DNA from: DATJPD01 sp036394195 | GTDB taxonomy: Bacteria > Pseudomonadota > Alphaproteobacteria > CACIAM-22H2 | Length of the DNA: 38,629 nucleotides | Direction: 5' to 3' | NCBI GenBank assembly: GCA_036394195.1 | Contig: DASWFO010000169.1 | Coordinates: forward strand, 1-38,629 | Shown: positions 26,791 through 34,106 of the stretch, piece by piece | Layout of the letters: every line of letters begins with the position of its first letter | Position numbering within the stretch: position 1 is the first letter of the stretch | Notes under the pieces: generated by a model | What the model saw: the letters and a program-made list of their open reading frames with translations, nothing else | The model's database searches: none | What the model was told of the DNA's origin: nothing | Made by a program: the position numbers and the translations under genes

Positions 26791-27789
26791 CTATTTGGAA
26801 TCATGCACACGATAAGTGCCGGATAACCCCAGCGCCTCGAACAGGGCGGCGTCCGCCTGGCACTCGCTGTTCGCCGTCGTCAGCAGCTTCTCGCCGTAGA
26901 AGATCGAGTTGGCGCCGGCCAGGAAGCACAGCACCTGCGCCTCGCGGCTGAGCTTTCGCCGCCCGGCGGAGAGGCGCACCCGGGCCTTGGGCATCACGAT
27001 CCGCGCCGTCGCGCACATCCGCACCAGGTCGAGCGGATCGACCGGTGGCTGGTTGGCGAGCGGCGTGCCCGAAATCGCCGCCAGCGCGTTGATAGGCACG
27101 CTTTCCGGGTGCGGGGTCAAGGTCGCCAGTGTGTGCAACAGCGACACGCGGTCGGCGACGCTTTCGCCGAGCCCAACGATGCCGCCACAGCAGACCTCGA
27201 TGCCAGCCGCGCGGACGGCTGCCAGCGTGCGCAGCCGGTCGTCATAGGTCCGCGTCGTGACGATCTGACCGTAGAACTCGCGGCTCGTGTCGAGATTGTG
27301 GTTGTACGCGGTGAGCCCCGCCTCGGCGAGCCGCTGCGCCTGATCATAGTCCAGCATGCCCAGGGTCACGCAGGCCTCCATGCCCAAGGCTCTGACGCCC
27401 TTGACCATCTCGAGCACCGCATCGAATTGCGGGCCGTTGCGCACCTCGCGCCACGCTGCCCCCATGCAGAAGCGGTCGGCCCCGGCGTCCCGGGCCTCAC
27501 GCGCTTCGGCCAGCACGGCCGAGACGTCCATCATCGTCTCGCGCTGCAACGGCACGTCGCGCCAATGCGCCGACTGCGCACAGTAGGTGCAGTTCTCCGG
27601 GCAGCCGCCAGTCTTGATGCTGAGCAGGCTGGCGCGCTGGATGTCGGCCGGGTCATGATGGCGACGGTGGATCGCGTTGGCGCCAGCAATCAGATCGAGC
27701 AGCGGCTGATCGTGGATCGCCCGGATCTCCTCGATGGTCCAGTCGTGTCGTGTCTCGCCTGAAGCCGGTAATCGCGCGTCAACGCCCAC
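26791..27789 (-). CDS. bioB: biotin synthase
   Basis: This radical SAM enzyme inserts sulfur into dethiobiotin in the last step of biotin synthesis. It has 332 residues. The SAM cluster motif CPENCTYC gives C63, C67 and C70. The ligands of the second (2Fe-2S) cluster are visible in RFCMGAAW, EACVTLGML, GIEVCCGG and RLSAGR. The YNHNLDTSREFY block is the family signature. The start is GTG at 27789 with GGAG seven bases upstream. No other biotin gene is in the window. It is divergent from the coiled-coil gene at 27903, with 113 bases between. Confidence 0.95.
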   Translation of the reverse strand: MGVDARLPASGETRHDWTIEEIRAIHDQPLLDLIAGANAIHRRHHDPADIQRASLLSIKTGGCPENCTYCAQSAHWRDVPLQRETMMDVSAVLAEAREARDAGADRFCMGAAWREVRNGPQFDAVLEMVKGVRALGMEACVTLGMLDYDQAQRLAEAGLTAYNHNLDTSREFYGQIVTTRTYDDRLRTLAAVRAAGIEVCCGGIVGLGESVADRVSLLHTLATLTPHPESVPINALAAISGTPLANQPPVDPLDLVRMCATARIVMPKARVRLSAGRRKLSREAQVLCFLAGANSIFYGEKLLTTANSECQADAALFEALGLSGTYRVHDSK

Positions 27790-27879
27790 GTGTCTGCTCC
27801 GCCGTTGGTTTGGGCCCCTGTATGGCCCGGCTGCCGTCGGCCGTCAAACCGGCCCCGCGGCCGTTAACCAAATAGTTGT

Positions 27880-27899
27880 GCGAATCGGGTACGATTCGC
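27880..27899. promoter_or_regulatory. perfect dyad overlapping a -10 box before the coiled-coil pair
   Basis: GCGAATCG and CGATTCGC (27880-27887 and 27892-27899) flank GGTA as a perfect 8-bp inverted repeat. TACGAT at 27890-27895 inside it lies seven bases before the ATG at 27903 and would serve as a -10 box for a leaderless transcript. A repressor bound here would block transcription. It could also regulate bioB, whose start is 91 bases away. Confidence 0.5.
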
Positions 27900-27902
27900 C
27901 GC

Positions 27903-28427
27903 ATGACCTTATGGCTGCTGCTCACAGGATTCCTGTTCGTCCTGGCGCTGCTCGCCGAGAGCGCAAATTTGCTCGGGCCCCAGATGTTCGCGGTTATGGG
28001 GCGTGATGGGGCTTTGAAGGACGAGATCAGCCAGCTCCAACGCGACCTGGCCCAGATCGAAAAGAAGTTCGACGCGGCCAAGGCGGCAACGGCCAAGAGC
28101 ATTACCGAGATCGAGAAGCTCCGAAAGGAGGCGAGCCGGCTGGAGCGCGAGCTTGATGACCGCAGGGCCGTGATCCCGATCCTCGTGTACCGGATCGCCC
28201 AGGCATCGGCAACGCTGATCCGCTTCCGGGCACCGATCTCGAAGACCTTGCCGGCGGAAACCGATTCGCAGCAGGCGCTGATCTGGCGGGCGCCCGGTGT
28301 GATCGAGACCTGGTCGTTGTCGCCGGACCAGGCGGCCGTGCAGGCCCAGCATCACTTCCGGAGGGAGCTCGGCTATACCGTCGGCACGTTCGTCCGGCCC
28401 GACGAGCCGGGAAGCACGCCGTCATGA
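27903..28427 (+). CDS. membrane-anchored coiled-coil protein of unknown function (pair member 1)
   Basis: A 174-residue protein. Residues 2-22 are one hydrophobic helix, followed by a heptad-rich charged coiled coil (about 38-88) and a small C-terminal domain (about 91-165) containing ETWSLSPDQAAVQAQHHF and ELGYTV. This is a single-pass inner-membrane topology with a probable soluble domain outside or inside. The last domain resembles that of the next gene: W-[AS]-x-x-D-Q-x-A and GY-x-V. The ATG has no ribosome site and lies seven bases after a -10-like box. Its stop overlaps the next start as ATGA. I recognise no family. Confidence 0.75.
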   Translation: MTLWLLLTGFLFVLALLAESANLLGPQMFAVMGRDGALKDEISQLQRDLAQIEKKFDAAKAATAKSITEIEKLRKEASRLERELDDRRAVIPILVYRIAQASATLIRFRAPISKTLPAETDSQQALIWRAPGVIETWSLSPDQAAVQAQHHFRRELGYTVGTFVRPDEPGSTPS

Positions 28428-28924
28428 GCCTCGACGGCTTCCTCTTGTTTGTGTTTGCCATCGCGTCGACGTTCTGGCTGATGTGGGCGTTGGGCCGCCT
28501 CAACGGATACTGGATCGCGGCCACGAAGCGAAAACGCGAGCTCAACGCCCAGCGCGTCGGGATGAGAGCACAATTGCTCAACTACGGCAAAGAGCTTGTG
28601 CGGCTCCAGAGTGCCGACGCCGAAACTGCCGAACGGCTCGCCGAGCTGAGGGCCGACTGCGCGAAGCGGCAGAAGGAACTCGCCGCGGTCGTGCCGCGGG
28701 CACCGCCCGAAATCACGGTCACGTCCGAATACGCCCCCTCGAAGGACGACAAAGCCTGGATCGTCCAGCTCAGCCAGCCGGTCAGCGCCCGCGGCCGCGG
28801 CGGCGCCAACAAAAAGCAATATCTCGTGTGGGCCGTCGATCAGGGTGCCGCCGCGAGCCGGGCCCATAATATCGTCAGCGATGAGCCCGGCTACGAGGTT
28901 CAGGACGTGTGGCGGTACATGTGA
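28424..28924 (+). CDS. membrane-anchored coiled-coil protein of unknown function (pair member 2)
   Basis: A 166-residue protein built like its upstream partner: one hydrophobic helix (about 5-24), a basic then coiled-coil segment (about 34-88), a proline hinge (PRAPPE, 91-96) and a C-terminal domain (about 97-166). The domain ends YLVWAVDQGAAASRAHNI, then GYEVQDVWRYM, matching the partner's D-Q-A-A and GY-x-V positions. It overlaps the upstream gene by four bases. A tandem duplication that became a heteromeric pair is likely. Function is unknown. It converges with the FAH hydrolase gene. Confidence 0.75.
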   Translation: MSLDGFLLFVFAIASTFWLMWALGRLNGYWIAATKRKRELNAQRVGMRAQLLNYGKELVRLQSADAETAERLAELRADCAKRQKELAAVVPRAPPEITVTSEYAPSKDDKAWIVQLSQPVSARGRGGANKKQYLVWAVDQGAAASRAHNIVSDEPGYEVQDVWRYM

Positions 28925-28940
28925 CGGCGGCTCTGGGGAC

Positions 28941-29849
28941 TTACTCCCCCTGGATGACCTTGCTTTCCATCGAGCCGATTCCGCCAATCTCGAGCTTCAC
29001 CGTGTCGCCGGACTTCAAGAAAATCCCGCGCGGCCGGCCGACGCCGGCCGGCGTACCGGTCGCGATCACGTCGCCGGGCTGCAAGGTCAGCCGCCGCGAC
29101 AGGTACTCAATCTGCTCGGCGATGTTGAACACCATCTGCCCCGCGACCGAGTTCTGCATCAGCTGATCGTTGACCCAGAGCTTCATCGACAGCTTGTACG
29201 GGTCGGCAACGAATTTCGCCGGCAGTATCCACGGGCCGAGACCCATGGATTTCTCGAACTCCTTCTGGCCGAACCAGTCGGAGGCGAATTGCGGCCAGTC
29301 GGCGCGCCGGCCGAGGTCCCGCGCTGAAAGGTCGTTGCAGATCGTATAGCCGGCGATCGCGTCCATCGCCGTCTTCAACGTCGCATTGCGCGTCGGCCGG
29401 CCGATCACCACACCGAGCTCGATCTCCCAGTCGATCTGCTTGGACGAGCTCGGCAGGCGGATCGGATCGTGCGGCCCTAAGGTCGAGTGCAGGCCGGATT
29501 TCAGGAAGAAGTAGCACTCCTTGCCTTCCTTCTTGAACTCGCGGTCGGGATTCATCTCCTTGAAATGGTCGTAATAATTCGCGGCGGCGCAGAAATAAGC
29601 GCCCGGCACCTGGATCGGCGCCTCCAGCCTGAGGTCCGCGAGCTTCCGGCCCCCCGCGGCCTTGTCGGCCGCGCGCTCGAGCGCCGGCAGGGCTTTGTCC
29701 CACTGCTTGAGCACGCCCAGCACCGTTCCGGCCTCCGAGACGCCGGCGCCTTCCAGCGCCTCGGCGGTGTCGATCACCTTGTCGCCGACCACGATGGCGG
29801 CCCGCATTTTTCCGTCTGCGGAATAGGTCAGAAGCCTGAACTCGCTCAT
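28941..29849 (-). CDS. fumarylacetoacetate hydrolase (FAH) family protein
   Basis: A 302-residue cytosolic metal-dependent enzyme of the FAH fold, which hydrolyses or decarboxylates C-C bonds in ring-cleavage products. Metal ligands are visible as the ExE in DWEIELGVVIG and an Asp in YTICNDLSARD. GDVIATGTPAGVGRPRGIFLKSGD is the conserved C-terminal lid and metal region. It is the last gene of a minus-strand operon that begins with the VOC dioxygenase-like gene, 27 bases behind the Bug receptor. That context favours an aromatic or similar catabolic step. The exact substrate is unknown. Confidence 0.88.
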   Translation of the reverse strand: MSEFRLLTYSADGKMRAAIVVGDKVIDTAEALEGAGVSEAGTVLGVLKQWDKALPALERAADKAAGGRKLADLRLEAPIQVPGAYFCAAANYYDHFKEMNPDREFKKEGKECYFFLKSGLHSTLGPHDPIRLPSSSKQIDWEIELGVVIGRPTRNATLKTAMDAIAGYTICNDLSARDLGRRADWPQFASDWFGQKEFEKSMGLGPWILPAKFVADPYKLSMKLWVNDQLMQNSVAGQMVFNIAEQIEYLSRRLTLQPGDVIATGTPAGVGRPRGIFLKSGDTVKLEIGGIGSMESKVIQGE

Positions 29850-29876
29850 GGTCGTTCCTCTGCTGTTGGAGTGTGA

Positions 29877-30839
29877 CTACTGGCGCTCGATCCCTGCATC
29901 TTCCACGACTTTGGCCCAGCGCGCCACCTCGCGCGCGACCCGCTCGCGCAATTCCGCGGGCGTCGAGGCGGCCACGGTGCCGCCGAAGCCCTCGAGGCGG
30001 TCCTTCACCTCCCGGACCGCGAGGACGCGGCGCATCTCGGCGTTCAGGCGGTCGACAATGGGTTGGGGCGTCCCATGCGTGGTTGCAACCCCCGACCACG
30101 ACGTGACCTCGAATCCCGGAACGCCCTGCTCGGCGACCGTCGGCACATCGGGCATCGCCGTCCAGCGTGTGCTCCCACTCACGGCGATCGGGCGAAGCGC
30201 GCCGGATTCAGTCTGCGCCAGGCCGAGCGACGTCGTGGTGATCACGAAGTCGGTCTCATGGCCGAGCAAGGCGGTCACCGCCGGCGCCTCGCCGCGATAG
30301 GGGACGTGTAGAAACTTCACACCCGCCATGCTGGCGAGCAGCTCGCCGGTCATGTGCTGGATCGAACCTGGTCCCGCGGAGCCATACGACACAGCACCCG
30401 GCTTTTCCCGCGCCGCCTGCAGCAGGTCCGGAAGGCCCCTGATCGGCGAATCCGGCCGGATCAACACGACAAACGGATACGTCGAGGCAATGGAAATCCA
30501 GGCGAAGTCGTCGACTGGCCGGAAGTTCAGGCTTTTGTACAGCACCGCCGACGCCGGATGCGCGCCGGCGGCCAGCAGAAGCGTGTAGCCGTCCGGCGAG
30601 GACTTGGCGACGACGTCCGCCGCAACATTCCCGCCGGCCCCCACCTTTGATTCGACGATGACGGGCTGGCCCAGGCCCTTCTGCATCTCGGCCGCGAGCA
30701 CCCGGGCCACATTGTCGACGTTGCCGCCGGGTGCGAAGCCCTGCAACAGTCGGAGCGGATGCGACGGATAGCTGTCGGCCTGGGCAGCAGCGGTCGATGC
30801 GAGGAGCAAAAGCAGAGAGGCGAGGATGCGGTTCGTCAT
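29877..30839 (-). CDS. Bug/TctC-family tripartite tricarboxylate receptor (copy 1)
   Basis: A 320-residue periplasmic receptor. The ATG at 30839 starts a signal peptide (LASLLLLLASTAAAQA, cut near residue 21). The mature protein has YPSHPLRLLQGFAPGGNVD, the family start with the ligand-binding loop, and later PYRGEAPAVTALLGHETDF and DVPTVAEQGVPGFE. No TctA or TctB membrane subunits are in the window, so uptake would need distant partners. It is ten bases downstream of its paralogue and 27 bases upstream of the FAH gene. Confidence 0.9.
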   Translation of the reverse strand: MTNRILASLLLLLASTAAAQADSYPSHPLRLLQGFAPGGNVDNVARVLAAEMQKGLGQPVIVESKVGAGGNVAADVVAKSSPDGYTLLLAAGAHPASAVLYKSLNFRPVDDFAWISIASTYPFVVLIRPDSPIRGLPDLLQAAREKPGAVSYGSAGPGSIQHMTGELLASMAGVKFLHVPYRGEAPAVTALLGHETDFVITTTSLGLAQTESGALRPIAVSGSTRWTAMPDVPTVAEQGVPGFEVTSWSGVATTHGTPQPIVDRLNAEMRRVLAVREVKDRLEGFGGTVAASTPAELRERVAREVARWAKVVEDAGIERQ

Positions 30840-30849
30840 GATATGGCGT

Positions 30850-31836
30850 TTATTCCTGTTCGATCTTGGCGTCGCGAACGAGCTTGGTCCAGCGCGCAAC
30901 TTCGAGCGCCACCTGGTCGCGCATCTCCCCCGGTGTCGACCCATGCACGTCGCCGCCGAAGCTCTCCAGCCGTGCCTTGACCTCCGGCACGGCGACCGCG
31001 CGCAGCACCTCGGCATTCAGCCGTTCGACAATCGCCCGCGGCGTGCCGCGCGGCGCCGCCAAGCCCGACCACGAGATCACCTCGAACCCTGCGAGGCCGG
31101 CCTCCTCTACGGTCGGCACGTCAGGCAAGTCCTTCCAGCGGCTGCGGCTGGTGACGGCCAGGGTGCGCATGGTGCCCGAGCCGATATGCGGCACCACGAG
31201 CGTCGACGTGGTGACCAGAAAATCCACCTCGCCGGCCAGGGCCGCCGTTAGGGCCGGCGCCTCCCCCTTGTACGGCACCTGGAGGAATTTCACGTCGGCT
31301 TGGTTGCCGAGCAGCTCCGCCGTCATGTGCTGCACCGACCCCTGACCCGACGAGCCGTTGGTGACCGTGCCCGGCTTCGCCTTGGCCGCGTCCAGAAGGT
31401 CGCGCAGGCTTCGCAGGGCAGAGTCGCGTCGCACGCTTACCGCGAACGGATAAGCGGTGATCATCGAGATCCACTCGAAATCGTCGACCGGCTTGTAGGC
31501 GAACTGTTTGTAAATGGCGGCGTTCACCGGATGGGCGCCGAATGCGAGCATGAGCGTGTAGCCGTCCGCAGCACTGCGCGCGACCAGCTCGGCGGCGAGG
31601 CTGCCCACCAAGCCGACTTTGTTCTCGACCACCACCGGCTGGCCGAGCCCTTTGGTGAGCTCTTGTGCGATCACGCGGGCGACGCTGTCGACATTGCCGC
31701 CCGGCGGCGTGCCCGCAATGAGCCTGATCGCGCGATTCGGATAATCTTGCGCCGCTGCGACTCCCGAACCACAGATGGGGCCCGACAAGCAGACGGCGGC
31801 CAGCGCGGCCAGACCGGCCGCGCGCCAGATGTTCAT
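30850..31836 (-). CDS. Bug/TctC-family tripartite tricarboxylate receptor (copy 2)
   Basis: A 328-residue periplasmic receptor closely related to the next gene. The ATG at 31836 begins a signal peptide ending near GVAAA (about residue 29), followed by YPNRAIRLIAGTPPGGNVD. Shared blocks include KGLGQPV[IV]VE, SVQHMT[AG]ELL, PYKGEAPALTAALAGEVDF and WSGLA. It lies 37 bases behind the VOC gene stop. The two tandem receptors have diverged enough to suggest different ligands, for example substrate and a pathway intermediate; this is an inference. Confidence 0.9.
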   Translation of the reverse strand: MNIWRAAGLAALAAVCLSGPICGSGVAAAQDYPNRAIRLIAGTPPGGNVDSVARVIAQELTKGLGQPVVVENKVGLVGSLAAELVARSAADGYTLMLAFGAHPVNAAIYKQFAYKPVDDFEWISMITAYPFAVSVRRDSALRSLRDLLDAAKAKPGTVTNGSSGQGSVQHMTAELLGNQADVKFLQVPYKGEAPALTAALAGEVDFLVTTSTLVVPHIGSGTMRTLAVTSRSRWKDLPDVPTVEEAGLAGFEVISWSGLAAPRGTPRAIVERLNAEVLRAVAVPEVKARLESFGGDVHGSTPGEMRDQVALEVARWTKLVRDAKIEQE

Positions 31837-31873
31837 CGCGTCCCTCCCCTTAAGTCGCCGTCGGCCCCGGTGC

Positions 31874-33112
31874 TCAGCCGAGGGGGCCGAGATAGATCTC
31901 TCCGGCAAAGGTATCGACGGCGGCCGGCACCGTCTCCGGCCAGTTCTGATTGTCGATCTTTGGCCGTTGCGCGGCGGGCCGCGGCCGACCGTCCCATCCC
32001 ACCTGCTCCATGTAGTAGTAGAGCTGGAACGCGTGGCCATCGGGGTCGAGGGCAAAGGCGCAATAATCGATGCCGGGGAACAGCTCCGGCGGCAGATGCT
32101 TGATCGTAACGCCGGCCGCCTTCAGGAAGCTCACCGCGTCCCGCAGCTGTTGGTAGTCGCCGACCTGCAGTCCGAACGACATCAACGTCGTGTGGGGGCT
32201 CAAGCCAAGCTCCGCCCGCAAGGCCATCGGGTAGAGCGCCAGCGAATGATGCTCGGTGTTGGCGCGCAGGAAGACGCAGCGATGGCCGCGCACGGTCACG
32301 TCCTCGGTGACAGCGAGCCCCATCTCGTCACGGTAGAAGGCGAGCGACTTCTCGACGTCTTTCACGAACAGCCGCACCGGCCCGATCTTGCTGATCTTGA
32401 ACGGCCGGCCGAGCAGCACGCCCCCGACGTCGTACTTTTCCTCCAGCCGTTCCTTCTGGTGGATGCCGGTGCGCGGATCGACGCCCTTGGCGAGGCCGGC
32501 CTCGACCTCGGCATATTCCGATTTGTGCGGCAGGTCGGGCGGTTCGGTGTAGCGGAACGTGTGCATGCCGCCCGGCTTGCTGTAGCCGTCCCAGCCGATC
32601 TGCTCGATGCCGTAATACAGTTCGTTGACGTGGCCGTCGGGATCGAGTGGGTAGAAGTGCCAATTCGAGCCGGGATTGTCGCGACCGCTGCGGCGGATCC
32701 TCAGGCCTCGGTCCTTGAAGTACGAAAAGCCCGACGTCACCTCGCGCAAGGTGCCGACCTGCCAGGTGATCTGATTCACCGTGATATCTGGGAAATCCTT
32801 GGCGTGCGGGTTCATGGCGCCATAGGCGCGGCGCGGGAAGAACACGAAGGAATGGTGGTCGGTACCGTGGCGGGTGAAATACCCGATGGTCGGCCCCAGA
32901 GTGGCGCGTTGCTCGGGTGTGAGCCGCGGCGCGAAATCGAGCGGATCGGCGATGCGGAAGCCGAGCAGGCCCTCATAGAAGCCCCGCGAGACCTCCGGAT
33001 CCTGGACGTTCACGCCGAAATGCCCGAGCCGGCGGATGCGGAATGGCCGCCCCAGGCGCACCCCGCCGACCACGAATTCTCGGGCGATCGTCCCGGCCTT
33101 GTCGTCCGGCAT
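31874..33112 (-). CDS. two-domain VOC superfamily protein, extradiol dioxygenase-like
   Basis: A 412-residue cytosolic protein with two glyoxalase/dioxygenase (VOC) domains at about 28-170 and 240-372. Domain 1 keeps metal-ligand candidates: His31 in RLGHFGVNV and Glu164 in HVNELYY, with Gln114 at the middle ligand position. In domain 2 the matching positions are Pro245, Ser312 and Gln363, so it has probably lost the metal. GGAGGAGGAG precedes the ATG at 33112; the frame is open far upstream, but only as an antisense shadow. It is the first gene of the VOC-Bug-Bug-FAH operon. Ring-opening oxygenase activity is likely but unproven. Confidence 0.85.
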   Translation of the reverse strand: MPDDKAGTIAREFVVGGVRLGRPFRIRRLGHFGVNVQDPEVSRGFYEGLLGFRIADPLDFAPRLTPEQRATLGPTIGYFTRHGTDHHSFVFFPRRAYGAMNPHAKDFPDITVNQITWQVGTLREVTSGFSYFKDRGLRIRRSGRDNPGSNWHFYPLDPDGHVNELYYGIEQIGWDGYSKPGGMHTFRYTEPPDLPHKSEYAEVEAGLAKGVDPRTGIHQKERLEEKYDVGGVLLGRPFKISKIGPVRLFVKDVEKSLAFYRDEMGLAVTEDVTVRGHRCVFLRANTEHHSLALYPMALRAELGLSPHTTLMSFGLQVGDYQQLRDAVSFLKAAGVTIKHLPPELFPGIDYCAFALDPDGHAFQLYYYMEQVGWDGRPRPAAQRPKIDNQNWPETVPAAVDTFAGEIYLGPLG

Positions 33113-33167
33113 CGTCTCCTCCTCCAGTAGGACCAGTGTTGGCGGGGAGTATGCATCCGGGCCGATA

Positions 33168-33195
33168 TTGCCGCCAGGGGATCGCGTGCTAAAAC
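33168..33195 (+). promoter_or_regulatory. promoter of the PuuE-like gene, predicted leaderless transcript
   Basis: TTGCCG (33168-33173) and TAAAAC (33190-33195) are 16 bases apart, and TG at 33187-33188 makes an extended -10. Seven bases remain before the ATG at 33203 and no ribosome site is visible. It lies in the 90-bp region shared with the divergent VOC operon, so both arms may be controlled together. Confidence 0.5.
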
Positions 33196-33202
33196 CGCCC
33201 GC

Positions 33203-34093
33203 ATGCAGCCTCGCCCCTACGGCCCCTTCAAATACACCCCGGTCAACCGGCGGCCCAAGCTGACCTGGCCGGGCGGCGCCCGCGTCGCCCTCTGGGTGGT
33301 CACAAACATCGAGTTTTTCGCCCTCGACCGGGCCATGCCCGGGGATTCGAACGAGCGTCCCGCCGGCCAGGACGGGACGCCCATGGTCCGGCATTGGTCG
33401 CAGCGGGACTATGGGAACCGCGTCGGGGTGTTCCGCCTGATGGAATGCCTGGAGCGGCACGGGATCCGCAGCACCGTGGCTCTCAACTCCGACGTCTGTG
33501 ACATGCATCCCGAGATCATCGAGGACTGCCTCAAGCTCGGCTGGGAGTTCATGGGCCACAACCGCACCAACACCCAGCGCCTCACCGAGGTCCCCAAAGA
33601 TCAGGAGCGGGCCCTGATCCGCCATGTGCTGGACCGCATCGCCAAGGCGACCGGCAAGCGGCCGGTCGGCTGGCTCGGCTCGGGCCTGCAGGAGACCTGG
33701 AACACGCTGGATCACCTGGTCGCCGAAGGCTGCACGTACGTGGCGGACTGGGTGAACGACGACCAGCCCTATCTGATGGAGATCGGCGCCGGGACGCTCG
33801 TCTCGGTCCCTTACTCCTATGAGCTGAACGACATGGCGGCGATCGTGCGCTCGAAATATCCGACCGGCGAGTTCGAACGCATGATCCGCGACCAGTTCGA
33901 CGTGCTGCATGCCGAAGGTGCGGCGTCCGGGCGGGTGATGGCGATCTGCCTGCACCCGTTCGTCATGGGCCAGCCGCACCGCATTGCCGCCCTCGATCGC
34001 GCCCTCACCTATATCGACCGTTTCGACGGAGTGTGGAAGACGACTGGCGAAGAAATTGCACGGCATTACCTGTCCGCCGGGGGCGTGTTTTGA
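33203..34093 (+). CDS. polysaccharide deacetylase-fold protein, PuuE (allantoinase)-like
   Basis: A 296-residue cytosolic protein of the NodB fold. It shares the PuuE layout: WPGGARVAL (22-30), DYGNRVGVFRL (69-79), KLGWEFMGHN (111-120), ERALI (135-139) and GKRPVGW (151-157). The canonical NodB metal motifs are missing: there is no TFDDG, and the H-[ST]-x-x-H site reads GHNRTNTQ with one His (119). PuuE also works without the standard metal set, so amide or C-N ring hydrolysis is plausible. It is divergent from the VOC operon and 13 bases before an NMT1-type receptor. The substrate is unknown. Confidence 0.8.
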   Translation: MQPRPYGPFKYTPVNRRPKLTWPGGARVALWVVTNIEFFALDRAMPGDSNERPAGQDGTPMVRHWSQRDYGNRVGVFRLMECLERHGIRSTVALNSDVCDMHPEIIEDCLKLGWEFMGHNRTNTQRLTEVPKDQERALIRHVLDRIAKATGKRPVGWLGSGLQETWNTLDHLVAEGCTYVADWVNDDQPYLMEIGAGTLVSVPYSYELNDMAAIVRSKYPTGEFERMIRDQFDVLHAEGAASGRVMAICLHPFVMGQPHRIAALDRALTYIDRFDGVWKTTGEEIARHYLSAGGVF

Positions 34094-34106
34094 GGAGTTT
34101 GCGTCG

